A stretch of 6,792 bases of DNA from JBAZOJ01 sp041648755 (GTDB lineage Bacteria; Planctomycetota; B143-G9). Both the position numbers and the translations under genes were made by a program. Positions 1 through 5,806 of the stretch are shown piece by piece; positions within the stretch are counted from its first letter, which is position 1, and every line of letters starts with the position of its first letter. A model generated the notes under the pieces. It did no database searches. It saw only the letters and a program-made list of their open reading frames with translations, and was not told the origin of the DNA. The DNA is taken from positions 1 through 6,792 of the forward strand of contig JBAZOJ010000205.1 in NCBI GenBank assembly GCA_041648755.1. The letters are read 5' to 3'.

Positions 1-62
1 AGTGTCTTTGTCTGCATGGCTCAATCCTTATGTCAAGGGCAAAGTGGCGAAACTGCGAAACG

Positions 63-434
63 CTACTCTTTCGACTGGAGCATCGTGAGCAGCATCTTGA
101 ACCGCACAATGGCCTTCACGGAATGGAGTACCCCCGCAGGCATCAGCAGGATCTGCCCTGCCCCGACATCATGGGGCTCGCCACCGACCGTGAACTCGCC
201 CTCACCGTCGAGTACTTGAACCAAGGCATCAAACGGCGCGGTATGCTCGCTCAGGTTCTGCCCGGCATCGAAGGCAAAGAGCGTGACCGAGCCCGCCTTG
301 TTGTCCACAATTGTCCTGCTTACAATGCTGTCGGGCGCGTAGTTCACGAGCCCGGCAAGTTCCACTACTTTGCCCGCGGCCATTTTCGATCTTGTTGGCT
401 TGCTTGCGGCCCCGGCCTTTGGCTTTTTCTGCAC
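63..434 (-). CDS. Small single-domain cupin protein
   Basis: Predicted 123-residue cytoplasmic protein with one cupin beta-barrel. I chose the GTG at 434 because AGGAGG lies 5 bases upstream of it; the frame stays open further upstream but has no comparable site. The first 20 or so residues are Lys/Ala-rich and probably disordered. The barrel spans about residues 28-120. Cupin motif 1 is degenerate: G58 and H64 are present, but the second His is A66 and the usual Glu position is Ala (D69 is adjacent). Motif 2 is nearly complete (G93, P99, G101, H104), with A108 in place of Asn. Only two of the usual metal ligands are therefore clearly kept, so metal binding or enzymatic activity is uncertain. 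Many small cupins of this type, with a SEHTAPFDALVQVL-like strand, are annotated only as cupin-domain proteins. A role in small-ligand sensing or binding is possible; the substrate is unknown. Confidence 0.9.
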   Translation of the reverse strand: MQKKPKAGAASKPTRSKMAAGKVVELAGLVNYAPDSIVSRTIVDNKAGSVTLFAFDAGQNLSEHTAPFDALVQVLDGEGEFTVGGEPHDVGAGQILLMPAGVLHSVKAIVRFKMLLTMLQSKE

Positions 435-452
435 TGAGACCTCCTGAAAGCG

Positions 453-470
453 ATTTCCCGACAGGGAAAT
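453..470. promoter_or_regulatory. Perfect 18-bp inverted repeat in the cupin leader (possible operator)
   Basis: ATTTCCC and GGGAAAT form perfect 7-bp arms around a 4-base centre (GACA on the plus strand). The element overlaps the end of the candidate -10 box and the predicted start site, and lies just upstream of the cupin ribosome binding site. No T-run follows on the minus strand, so an operator or leader hairpin fits better than a terminator. Its core CCCGACAGGG is the reverse complement of the core at 3683-3692 before the methyltransferase gene. Confidence 0.5.
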
Positions 471-497
471 ATACCCGGTCGTTCGGGAAAGAGTCAG
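468..497 (-). promoter_or_regulatory. Candidate sigma-70 promoter of the cupin gene
   Basis: Read on the minus strand, CTGACT (492-497) and TATATT (468-473) are separated by 18 bases. The -10 matches 5 of 6 consensus bases and the -35 matches 4 of 6. Transcription would start near 461, inside the palindrome at 453-470, about 27 bases before the GTG codon. The match is moderate and the call is by eye. Confidence 0.4.
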
Positions 498-512
498 GTT
501 TGCGCGAGAATA

Positions 513-544
513 TGGGGAAACAGCAACAGGATTTCGACTGCTGT
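513..544 (-). terminator. Weak terminator candidate after the Enzyme I gene
   Basis: On the minus strand ACAGCA (539-544) can pair with TGCTGT (520-525) across a 13-base loop, followed by TTTCCCC. The stem is short, overlaps the Enzyme I stop codon and has a poor T-tract, so this is only a candidate. Confidence 0.22.
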
Positions 545-2703
545 CACTTGACAGCGTAGGAGTTTTCGGAAACCTTGGCGGCGAACGTGTGCGCAAGGAT
601 ATCCTGAACTCCCTTTGGTGTTTTGGCAGCAATTGCGTCGCCAACGGCAGTCTCCATTTGCTCCATGGACAATTGCCCGATAGCACTGCGCATCCTTGGG
701 GCTTGGAACGGAGTCATGCTAAGGTCACGTACACCCATTCCAAGAAGAAGGCAAGCTCCCGACGGATCCCCAGCCGCTTCCCCACAAGCGTAAACTGGCA
801 CCTCATGATGTAGAGCGGACCGGACGACATGTTCAGTCGCCTTGAGCACACTCGGATGGAGGAACGCAAGCGCTCCTGCGGAGTCTTGAGATTCACGGTC
901 CGTTGCCAGGATGAAGTGGGTGAGGTCGTTTGTACCAATGCTCACAAAATCCACCATTTCCAGGATTCCATCAATATCGAACACAGCAGCGGGAGTCTCG
1001 ATCATTGCTCCGATGGTTGGTCGCTTGGCGTATCCTCCGGTCTTGATCACCTCGTCTACCAGATCGAGTGCTTCTTTCAAATCGGCGACACCAGTGACCA
1101 TTGGGAACATGATCCGGAGGTCGCCCTCTTTTGCAGCGTCAAGAATCGCCCCGATCTGTGTGCGGAACATTGTCTTCTCAGCGAGCGAATAAGACAGGCC
1201 GCGCTTTCCGGTTCGGAAAGCGATGTCGTCCGCGCCTCTGCTGAAGCGCGGGATCTTGTCTCCGCCGAGATCCATCGTTCGGATAACTACAGGACGCGGA
1301 CTGAGAATCCTCGCCACTTCGGAGTATGCCGCATACTGCGTCGCATGGTCCGGAGGGCGATCGGCATCAAGAAAGAGAAATTCGGATCGGAACAGGCCCA
1401 CGCCTTCAAGGCGAAACTCGCGAACTAAGCGTGCTTCATCGGGACGGCAAATGGTTCCGAGCAGCCTGATTCCGACGCCATCTCGCGTAGCTGAACTCTC
1501 GGCCGGGCCATGTACCGCCACAGGCATGTGCGCAACATACTGGTTCCTGCGCGCGGTAAAACTTGCCACTTGCGTGCTGGTCGGAGCCACCGTAACAGTT
1601 CCCGCTTCCCCATCCACAAGCAGGTGGTCTCCTGACGCAAGCAAAGACGTTGCTTCGCCAATGTTACAGACCGCAGGAAGGTGTCTGGCCCGGGCGAGTA
1701 TGGCAACGTGCGATGCCGGACCTCCACGTTCCATGACCAAAGCAGCCACTTTGGCCCGATCCAGTTGAAGCACATCGGAAGGGGTGAGTTCCACTGCGAC
1801 GAGGATCGTGCCGGGAGCCAGCGACGCTATCTGATCGTGCGTGGTCTCTCCGGGCATCCTGAGATTCCGCAAGATGCGGCGGCCCATATCTCGCACATCG
1901 GCACTGCGCTCCCTCATGAATTCCTGCTGCATCCCCTGAAGCATCTTCTCGAGTTCCCAGATCTCTTCAGTTACCGCCTGCTCGACATCGACCAGGTTCT
2001 CCTGCACCCGCCGCTTGCACTTCTGTGCAAACGATGGATCCATGATCATTGCCATCTGCACATCGAGGATTCCCAATTCGGCGTTCGACAGTTGGCCGAC
2101 AGATTGCTCCCTGATGCGTGCCACCTCTTGCCACGAAGTCTGCAGGGCACTCTCGAATCGCACTATCTCGGCCGCCACGTCACCCTTTGAGATCGGTCTG
2201 CGATCGAGCGCCGCCTGAGTTTCCGGGGATACGTAGATCGCCGCCACCCCTTCGGCCAGCCCGGGCCCTCCGGCTCTGCCCTGAAGAGTCATACTCGTTG
2301 ATTTCGCAAAGGCACGGAGGCTCTGAAGTTCCTTATCCCGGGTCGAAATGGTCTTCTCAAGCTGTTCTGTCTGAGACGCCTTCCTGGCAACCAAGTAAGC
2401 GCACAACGAGAAGGTTATCATGTCGATCACGGCATTGATTCCCGCAACGGGAACCGATTCGGTCTCACCCCAGGGAATGTGGAATGCAACCCTCGTCAAC
2501 GGCAGCAGCACGGACAGGCCATACGACATCGCCCTTCGGCCAGTCCATGCCGCCACGGCGACCGGGAGGAAATACAGTATCGGGAATCGTATTTCCTTCC
2601 CTGTGGCGTAATCGACCCACAGAACGATCGAGGTCAGAAGGATGATAAGCAGACTTCTGTTCTTCAACGCGGAGTGTTCCAGGAACTTCGGTGTACGCAG
2701 CAT
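544..2703 (-). CDS. Membrane-anchored PTS Enzyme I (PEP-protein phosphotransferase)
   Basis: A 719-residue protein with a complete Enzyme I core. Enzyme I takes phosphate from phosphoenolpyruvate onto a histidine and passes it to HPr or NPr. From family knowledge of E. coli EI, the key residues line up at constant offsets: phospho-acceptor H332 in GGPASHVAILAR, PEP-site R439, R475, R501, E569, N592, D593 and R603, and catalytic C640 in the CGEAAGD motif. The N-terminal HPr-binding/phosphohistidine half runs about 145-375 and the PEP-binding barrel about 400-710. What is odd is the first 140 residues: about four hydrophobic segments (near 17-32, 40-54, 58-76, 88-107) with DYATGKEIRF, as in membrane input domains of sensor kinases and diguanylate cyclases, then a polar, probably coiled-coil linker (108-135). 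PtsP-type enzymes have a GAF domain here instead. No HPr or EIIA gene is in view. The ATG at 2703 has a GAGG 8 bases upstream. Regulatory phosphotransfer is more likely than sugar uptake (inference). Confidence 0.93.
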   Translation of the reverse strand: MLRTPKFLEHSALKNRSLLIILLTSIVLWVDYATGKEIRFPILYFLPVAVAAWTGRRAMSYGLSVLLPLTRVAFHIPWGETESVPVAGINAVIDMITFSLCAYLVARKASQTEQLEKTISTRDKELQSLRAFAKSTSMTLQGRAGGPGLAEGVAAIYVSPETQAALDRRPISKGDVAAEIVRFESALQTSWQEVARIREQSVGQLSNAELGILDVQMAMIMDPSFAQKCKRRVQENLVDVEQAVTEEIWELEKMLQGMQQEFMRERSADVRDMGRRILRNLRMPGETTHDQIASLAPGTILVAVELTPSDVLQLDRAKVAALVMERGGPASHVAILARARHLPAVCNIGEATSLLASGDHLLVDGEAGTVTVAPTSTQVASFTARRNQYVAHMPVAVHGPAESSATRDGVGIRLLGTICRPDEARLVREFRLEGVGLFRSEFLFLDADRPPDHATQYAAYSEVARILSPRPVVIRTMDLGGDKIPRFSRGADDIAFRTGKRGLSYSLAEKTMFRTQIGAILDAAKEGDLRIMFPMVTGVADLKEALDLVDEVIKTGGYAKRPTIGAMIETPAAVFDIDGILEMVDFVSIGTNDLTHFILATDRESQDSAGALAFLHPSVLKATEHVVRSALHHEVPVYACGEAAGDPSGACLLLGMGVRDLSMTPFQAPRMRSAIGQLSMEQMETAVGDAIAAKTPKGVQDILAHTFAAKVSENSYAVK

Positions 2704-2933
2704 GGCTTATTCCTCGCCCCTGTGCCCATTCCCCGGGATGCGAATGCTCAATGCAAAGAATGAAGCCGCCCTGCGGCCAGATTTCCGCGAACTCGAACAA
2801 GAGGACGAAACACTCTCAATCTTCATTCAATAGTCTCTTGCTCAAAGTATCTTACGAGAGGATCATCTGGATGCAAGCGCTACGTTGCCCAGGAAACGTC
2901 GCATGGAGCAAGATCAAGTGACGCCTGTGCGTT
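2704..2933. other. Intergenic region upstream of the Enzyme I gene
   Basis: This 230-bp gap lies between the methyltransferase stop and the Enzyme I start. I found no convincing promoter; the best minus-strand pair, TTGCAT-N16-TAAGAT in the middle of the gap, is weak. It contains a small hairpin at 2879-2902 (ACGTT / AACGT arms, 8-base loop, with two further pairs beyond a mismatch) and no T-run on either side. No open frame with a good start site is visible. Confidence 0.5.
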
Positions 2934-3665
2934 CTATGGCCTTTTCTCATACACCGAGATGTGCTTTCCGCTTGATGCCGTAAAGGGGCTCTTATCCCAG
3001 TTCGCCCAGCGATTCTTCAGGTTCAGCCCGGCCAATTGAGCCATCAAGTCGAGTTCCGATGGCCACGCGTAACGGAGGTTGACCGGATAGAGCTTGATGC
3101 CGTTTTCGTTGATGACGATATGCTGGCTCACGACCTGTTGGAGCATCGGATCGTGCAGTGATGCGTCAAGTCGCACTTCACCGTCGTCAACCCCAACCGT
3201 ACGAAAGGCCTGCCCGCCTGCGAACCGGCTCAGATCCGGCACAAAGGCCTCGACCAGGAACATGCCCCCCGGAGCCAGATGGTCGGAGACGCTGCAAAAG
3301 CACCTGACCTGCTCTTCCTGTGTGAGCAACGCAAAGAACGTATTGAAGGCGATAAACACAAGCGAGTACTTGCCTTCGACGGCGACATCGGCGAAGTTGC
3401 CCATCGTGACCGGGATTTCTGAGCCGCCGGGCTTGGCGCGCAGCTTGGCAACCATTGCCGGTGACGCGTCGATACCGTGGATGTCAACGCCCCTCTCGCG
3501 CAAAGGCAGCGCAAACCGGCCGGTTCCTATTCCGAGTTCGAGTACCTTCCCGCCGCGAGCCAGTTCGCACAGCGTCTGCACGGCCACTGTGTCGCAGGTT
3601 GGGTACCATTCGTCGTAAATGTGTGCGATCTTCTCGCCGTAAGTGTCTTCGCGGTATTCGGACAT
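2934..3665 (-). CDS. Class I SAM-dependent methyltransferase
   Basis: A 243-residue soluble protein with the Rossmann fold of class I methyltransferases. SAM motif I is VLELGIGTGR (41-50), the acidic residue at the end of strand 2 is D66 in HGIDASP, a further SAM-side segment is GNFADV (89-94), and the post-motif strand SLVFIAFNTFF (101-111) is followed by LAPGGMFLVEAF (130-141). The C-terminal part, ending in RYAWPSELDLMAQLAGL and a WDKSPFTASSGKHISVYEK-like tail, is the usual substrate-side region of a widespread uncharacterised subfamily; the substrate cannot be read from the sequence. I chose the ATG at 3665 because GAGGAGG sits 5 bases upstream and the conserved fold starts soon after. 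A longer in-frame start at 3812 would add 49 residues that do not look like the family and would run through the promoter. It has its own candidate promoter and leader hairpin, and so is probably transcribed alone. Confidence 0.92.
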   Translation of the reverse strand: MSEYREDTYGEKIAHIYDEWYPTCDTVAVQTLCELARGGKVLELGIGTGRFALPLRERGVDIHGIDASPAMVAKLRAKPGGSEIPVTMGNFADVAVEGKYSLVFIAFNTFFALLTQEEQVRCFCSVSDHLAPGGMFLVEAFVPDLSRFAGGQAFRTVGVDDGEVRLDASLHDPMLQQVVSQHIVINENGIKLYPVNLRYAWPSELDLMAQLAGLNLKNRWANWDKSPFTASSGKHISVYEKRP

Positions 3666-3680
3666 ATCAGCCTCCTCAAG

Positions 3681-3694
3681 CGCCCTGTCGGGCG
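3681..3694. promoter_or_regulatory. Inverted repeat in the methyltransferase leader (possible operator)
   Basis: CGCCC and GGGCG are perfect 5-bp arms around TGTC. It lies between the predicted start site (near 3697) and the ribosome binding site. It would fold into a small stable hairpin in the mRNA or serve as an operator. Its core CCCTGTCGGG reappears, inverted, before the cupin gene at 457-466. Confidence 0.45.
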
Positions 3695-3703
3695 ATACGG
3701 AGA

Positions 3704-3731
3704 ATTCTACTCGCGGCACAAGGGATGGCAA
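3704..3731 (-). promoter_or_regulatory. Candidate sigma-70 promoter of the methyltransferase gene
   Basis: On the minus strand TTGCCA (3726-3731) and TAGAAT (3704-3709) are separated by 16 bases. Each hexamer matches 5 of 6 consensus bases. The predicted start near 3697 gives a leader of about 32 bases containing the 3681-3694 hairpin and the ribosome binding site. Confidence 0.5.
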
Positions 3732-3777
3732 GAAGGACAGTACGAGGATGTTGGGTGGAACAGGAATGCAATTCTGC

Positions 3778-3794
3778 TCAGAAGGCCCTTCTGA
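3778..3794. repeat. 17-bp palindrome between the activator and methyltransferase genes
   Basis: TCAGAAG and CTTCTGA are perfect arms around GCC; the next inner pair also matches, leaving a one-base centre. It lies about 100 bp after the activator stop codon and about 50 bp upstream of the methyltransferase -35 box. There is no T-run on either side. It may be a protein-binding site or a 3'-end stem of the activator mRNA; neither can be decided from sequence. Confidence 0.4.
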
Positions 3795-3892
3795 AACACA
3801 AGTTGAAGGCAATACGACGGCAAGGGGTATCCTTAGTGTGGGATCGTCCTCCTCTTCCTCTGCTTCACTTCAAGGAAGAACAGCGCGCATCA

Positions 3893-5551
3893 TCACTTGC
3901 TCTGATCGTCATTCTGGCCATTTCCGTTAGCGGCGCCGAAACTCTTCAGCTTCCGGTAAAGCGTCGCAGTCCCAATGCCAAGCTGCCCGGCGGTAAGCTT
4001 CTGGTTCCCATTATTGAGTTCGAGCACAGCGAGGATGTACTCCTTCTCCACGTCCTGAAGCTCCCTTATGGAGCCCGAGAGCGACGCACGTGGAATGGCC
4101 GCACGTACTTCCTCAGGCAGATCCTCAAGCTCAGTGCGGTTCACGCTTGCAAGTACTACCGAGCGCTCCATGGCGTTCTCCAACTCGCGCACGTTCCCAG
4201 GCCAGGTATAGCGAAGGATCTGATCCGCAGCACGCGGCGACAGCCCGGTCATCGGACGATTGAGCCTGATCGCAGCCTCAGCCAGCAAAACGCGAGCCAA
4301 CGGCAGAATGTCCTCCCTCCGTTCCCGGAGCGGCGGAATGTGAAGTTCCACGACGTTCATCCTGTAGTAAAGGTCCTTGCGGAAGCGACCCTCCGAAATA
4401 TCCTTGGTGAGTTCGCGGTTGGTTGCGGCGATGACTCTCGCATTGGTGGGCCGACTCACGTTCTCGCCAACTCTGCGTACTTCCCTCTCCTGCAGAACCC
4501 TGAGAAGCTTGCCCTGCATGATGGGAGAAATGTCGCCAATTTCGTCGAGAAGAAGCGTTCCGTTATTTGCCGCTTCGAAAATGCCCGGCCGATCTCTCTC
4601 GGCTCCGGTAAATGAGCCACGGGCGTGACCGAACAGCTCACTTTCCAGGAGCGTCTCTGTTAGAGCACCACAGTTGACTGCAATGAACGGCCCCTGCGCG
4701 CGAGCCGACTCTTCATGTATCAATTTTGCAATACGCTCCTTGCCCGTCCCGCTTTCGCCCGTGATGAGAACCGTCGAGTCCACTTTGGCAATCCGACGTG
4801 CGAGTTCAACAACCTTCCGCATGGCAAGGCTCTTCGCAATCATCCCGAGAGGATCTTCGATATGGGGCTCTACGCGGGCAAGTACGCGCCTTCTCTCGCG
4901 TAGCGCGCGCTCAGTTGTCTTGAGCGATTCGGTGACGTTGTGCAGTAGCACATCAAGCGAATCATTTAGTTTCTCGCTGCGAAAGAAGTGGAGTTCTTCG
5001 GCACGCTCGTCTCCCCAATCCTCGACCGTCCGACCGAATAGATGACAAGTTGCGTCGCCCTTGCCGATGCACTTCTCCTCGAGGACAAAAATCTCTTTGC
5101 CCACTGCCCGACTCAGATAGCCACTGGTAAGACCGCAGACCATCCAACACACGCAGGTGTCGCTCCTGCCCAGGTGGACGATGTGTTGCTCGGCCTCGTA
5201 CGAAGTTTCAAGCACCTCGCCTTCCGTCGACAGCGGACCGGAAGAGTTGGGGCTGAGACGGTACATACCTTCAAGCATGTGAATTCGCCCGCACGCCTGT
5301 GACCAGATCTGATCGTTATCCCCATTCAGGCGCGCGTGCATTGTCTCGGCCATGCGCCAGCCCTGAACAAAGCCAAACCGAGTCAGCAAAACCCGGGCAG
5401 CGGTTATACCAAGTTGATTCACCAGTTCCTTGCGCAGGAGGCCCATGGCTGTCGCATCAACAATGATCGCCTGCTCACCTGCAAACCTGATCAGACCGGC
5501 ATCGGATTCGCACTCAAGCAACTCCTCAATGCGAAGATCCTCAATCTGCAT
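3893..5551 (-). CDS. XylR/DmpR-type sigma-54-dependent transcriptional activator
   Basis: A 552-residue enhancer-binding protein, about the length of XylR and DmpR. Residues 1-180 form the XylR N-terminal plus V4R sensor region. By spacing, C135, E158, C161 and C169 match the zinc ligands of MopR, and H91 matches its phenol-contacting His. A charged linker (about 185-230) leads to the AAA+ domain (about 235-465): Walker A GESGTGKE (265-272), sigma-54-contacting loop GSFTGA (312-317; the usual form is GAFTGA), Walker B LLLDEIGD with D336/E337, sensor I N378, arginine fingers R391/R397 and sensor II WPGNVREL (450-457). A Fis-type helix-turn-helix lies at about 502-538. The family binds upstream sites, oligomerises when the ligand frees the AAA+ domain, and remodels sigma-54 polymerase. 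The ATG at 5551 has GGGAG 6 bases upstream. It is divergent from a sigma-54-promoted lipoprotein gene, its likely target. The ligand is unknown; no aromatic-degradation genes are in view. Confidence 0.95.
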   Translation of the reverse strand: MQIEDLRIEELLECESDAGLIRFAGEQAIIVDATAMGLLRKELVNQLGITAARVLLTRFGFVQGWRMAETMHARLNGDNDQIWSQACGRIHMLEGMYRLSPNSSGPLSTEGEVLETSYEAEQHIVHLGRSDTCVCWMVCGLTSGYLSRAVGKEIFVLEEKCIGKGDATCHLFGRTVEDWGDERAEELHFFRSEKLNDSLDVLLHNVTESLKTTERALRERRRVLARVEPHIEDPLGMIAKSLAMRKVVELARRIAKVDSTVLITGESGTGKERIAKLIHEESARAQGPFIAVNCGALTETLLESELFGHARGSFTGAERDRPGIFEAANNGTLLLDEIGDISPIMQGKLLRVLQEREVRRVGENVSRPTNARVIAATNRELTKDISEGRFRKDLYYRMNVVELHIPPLRERREDILPLARVLLAEAAIRLNRPMTGLSPRAADQILRYTWPGNVRELENAMERSVVLASVNRTELEDLPEEVRAAIPRASLSGSIRELQDVEKEYILAVLELNNGNQKLTAGQLGIGTATLYRKLKSFGAANGNGQNDDQSK

Positions 5552-5569
5552 AGCGCACTCCCTTCATTC

Positions 5570-5586
5570 TGATGCAGTATACATCA
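5570..5586. promoter_or_regulatory. Palindrome TGATG-N7-CATCA, candidate activator-binding site
   Basis: Perfect 5-bp inverted arms 12 bases apart (start to start), so half-sites face one side of the helix. It covers the -10 box of the activator's own promoter and is centred about 120 bp upstream of the predicted sigma-54 start site at 5698, the usual range for an upstream activating sequence. A further GATG at 5591-5594 could be a third half-site. It does not match the XylR consensus as I know it. Confidence 0.4.
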
Positions 5587-5604
5587 TTCCGATGGGCTCG
5601 TCAA
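5576..5604 (-). promoter_or_regulatory. Strong sigma-70 promoter of the activator gene
   Basis: On the minus strand TTGACG (5599-5604) and TATACT (5576-5581) are separated by exactly 17 bases; each hexamer matches 5 of 6 consensus bases. The start would fall near 5569, giving a leader of about 18 bases that contains the GGGAG ribosome binding site. Confidence 0.75.
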
Positions 5605-5671
5605 ATCCGCTTTCCGATACCTGTCTTGGCGGAAGATAGGAAAATCCAGCCTTTCACGATAACTTCGGAGA

Positions 5672-5687
5672 TGGCATGGCATTTGCT
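5672..5687 (+). promoter_or_regulatory. Sigma-54 promoter of the Ig-repeat lipoprotein gene
   Basis: TGGCATGGCATTTGCT matches the sigma-54 consensus TGGCACRNNNNTTGCW at every fixed position except C to T at the sixth base. The invariant GG (5673-5674) and GC (5685-5686) are separated by the required 10 bases. The predicted start is about 5698, 109 bases before the ATG at 5807. It sits beside a gene for a sigma-54 activator transcribed the other way, which strongly supports the call. Confidence 0.85.
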
Positions 5688-5696
5688 CTACAACTA

Positions 5697-5750
5697 CTCG
5701 GATGGTGCTTACGAGCGACTGACACAGCGTCTGCCGCGGAACCATCCGGG
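5697..5750 (+). promoter_or_regulatory. Long-stem hairpin at the 5' end of the lipoprotein mRNA
   Basis: CTCGGATGGT (5697-5706) pairs with ACCATCCGGG (5741-5750): ten consecutive pairs including one G-U, enclosing 34 bases. The stem begins at the start site predicted from the sigma-54 promoter, so the transcript would open with it. It leaves the ribosome binding site at 5794-5800 free. It may protect the mRNA end or bind a regulator; it matches no riboswitch class I recognise. Confidence 0.45.
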
Positions 5751-5806
5751 AAATCTCGGCAGTAAATTGGTGCACTCTTCACGCGAATGCCCCAAAGGAG
5801 AAAGCT

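Noticed and set aside
1..62. Search for a terminator or further gene after the cupin gene
   Set aside because: I see no stem with a T-run and no credible start with a ribosome binding site in this short stretch.
624..636. Possible sigma-54 promoter TGGCAGCAATTGC
   Set aside because: GG and GC are 8 rather than 10 bases apart, and it sits inside the Enzyme I gene with no plus-strand gene downstream.
435..686. Upstream extension of the cupin reading frame into the Enzyme I gene
   Set aside because: The extra residues resemble no cupin N-terminus, overlap the Enzyme I coding end in another frame, and the GTG at 434 has AGGAGG at ideal spacing.
829..1428. 199-codon plus-strand open frame
   Set aside because: It is wholly antisense to the strongly conserved PEP-binding barrel of Enzyme I and has no good ribosome binding site.
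2879..2902. Hairpin as a rho-independent terminator after the methyltransferase gene
   Set aside because: The perfect stem is only five pairs before a mismatch, and no T-run follows on either strand.
3666..3812. 49-residue in-frame N-terminal extension of the methyltransferase (ATG at 3812)
   Set aside because: It has no family-like sequence and would be translated through the candidate promoter and leader hairpin, while the ATG at 3665 has an excellent ribosome binding site.
3455..4615. 386-codon plus-strand open frame
   Set aside because: It lies antisense to the methyltransferase and activator genes, is Arg-rich and low in recognisable motifs, and is a frame shadow of those GC-rich genes.
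5587..5618. TTCCGAT direct repeat (5587-5593 and 5612-5618) as activator sites
   Set aside because: The repeat is short, the 25-base spacing is not a whole number of helical turns, and this activator family binds inverted repeats.
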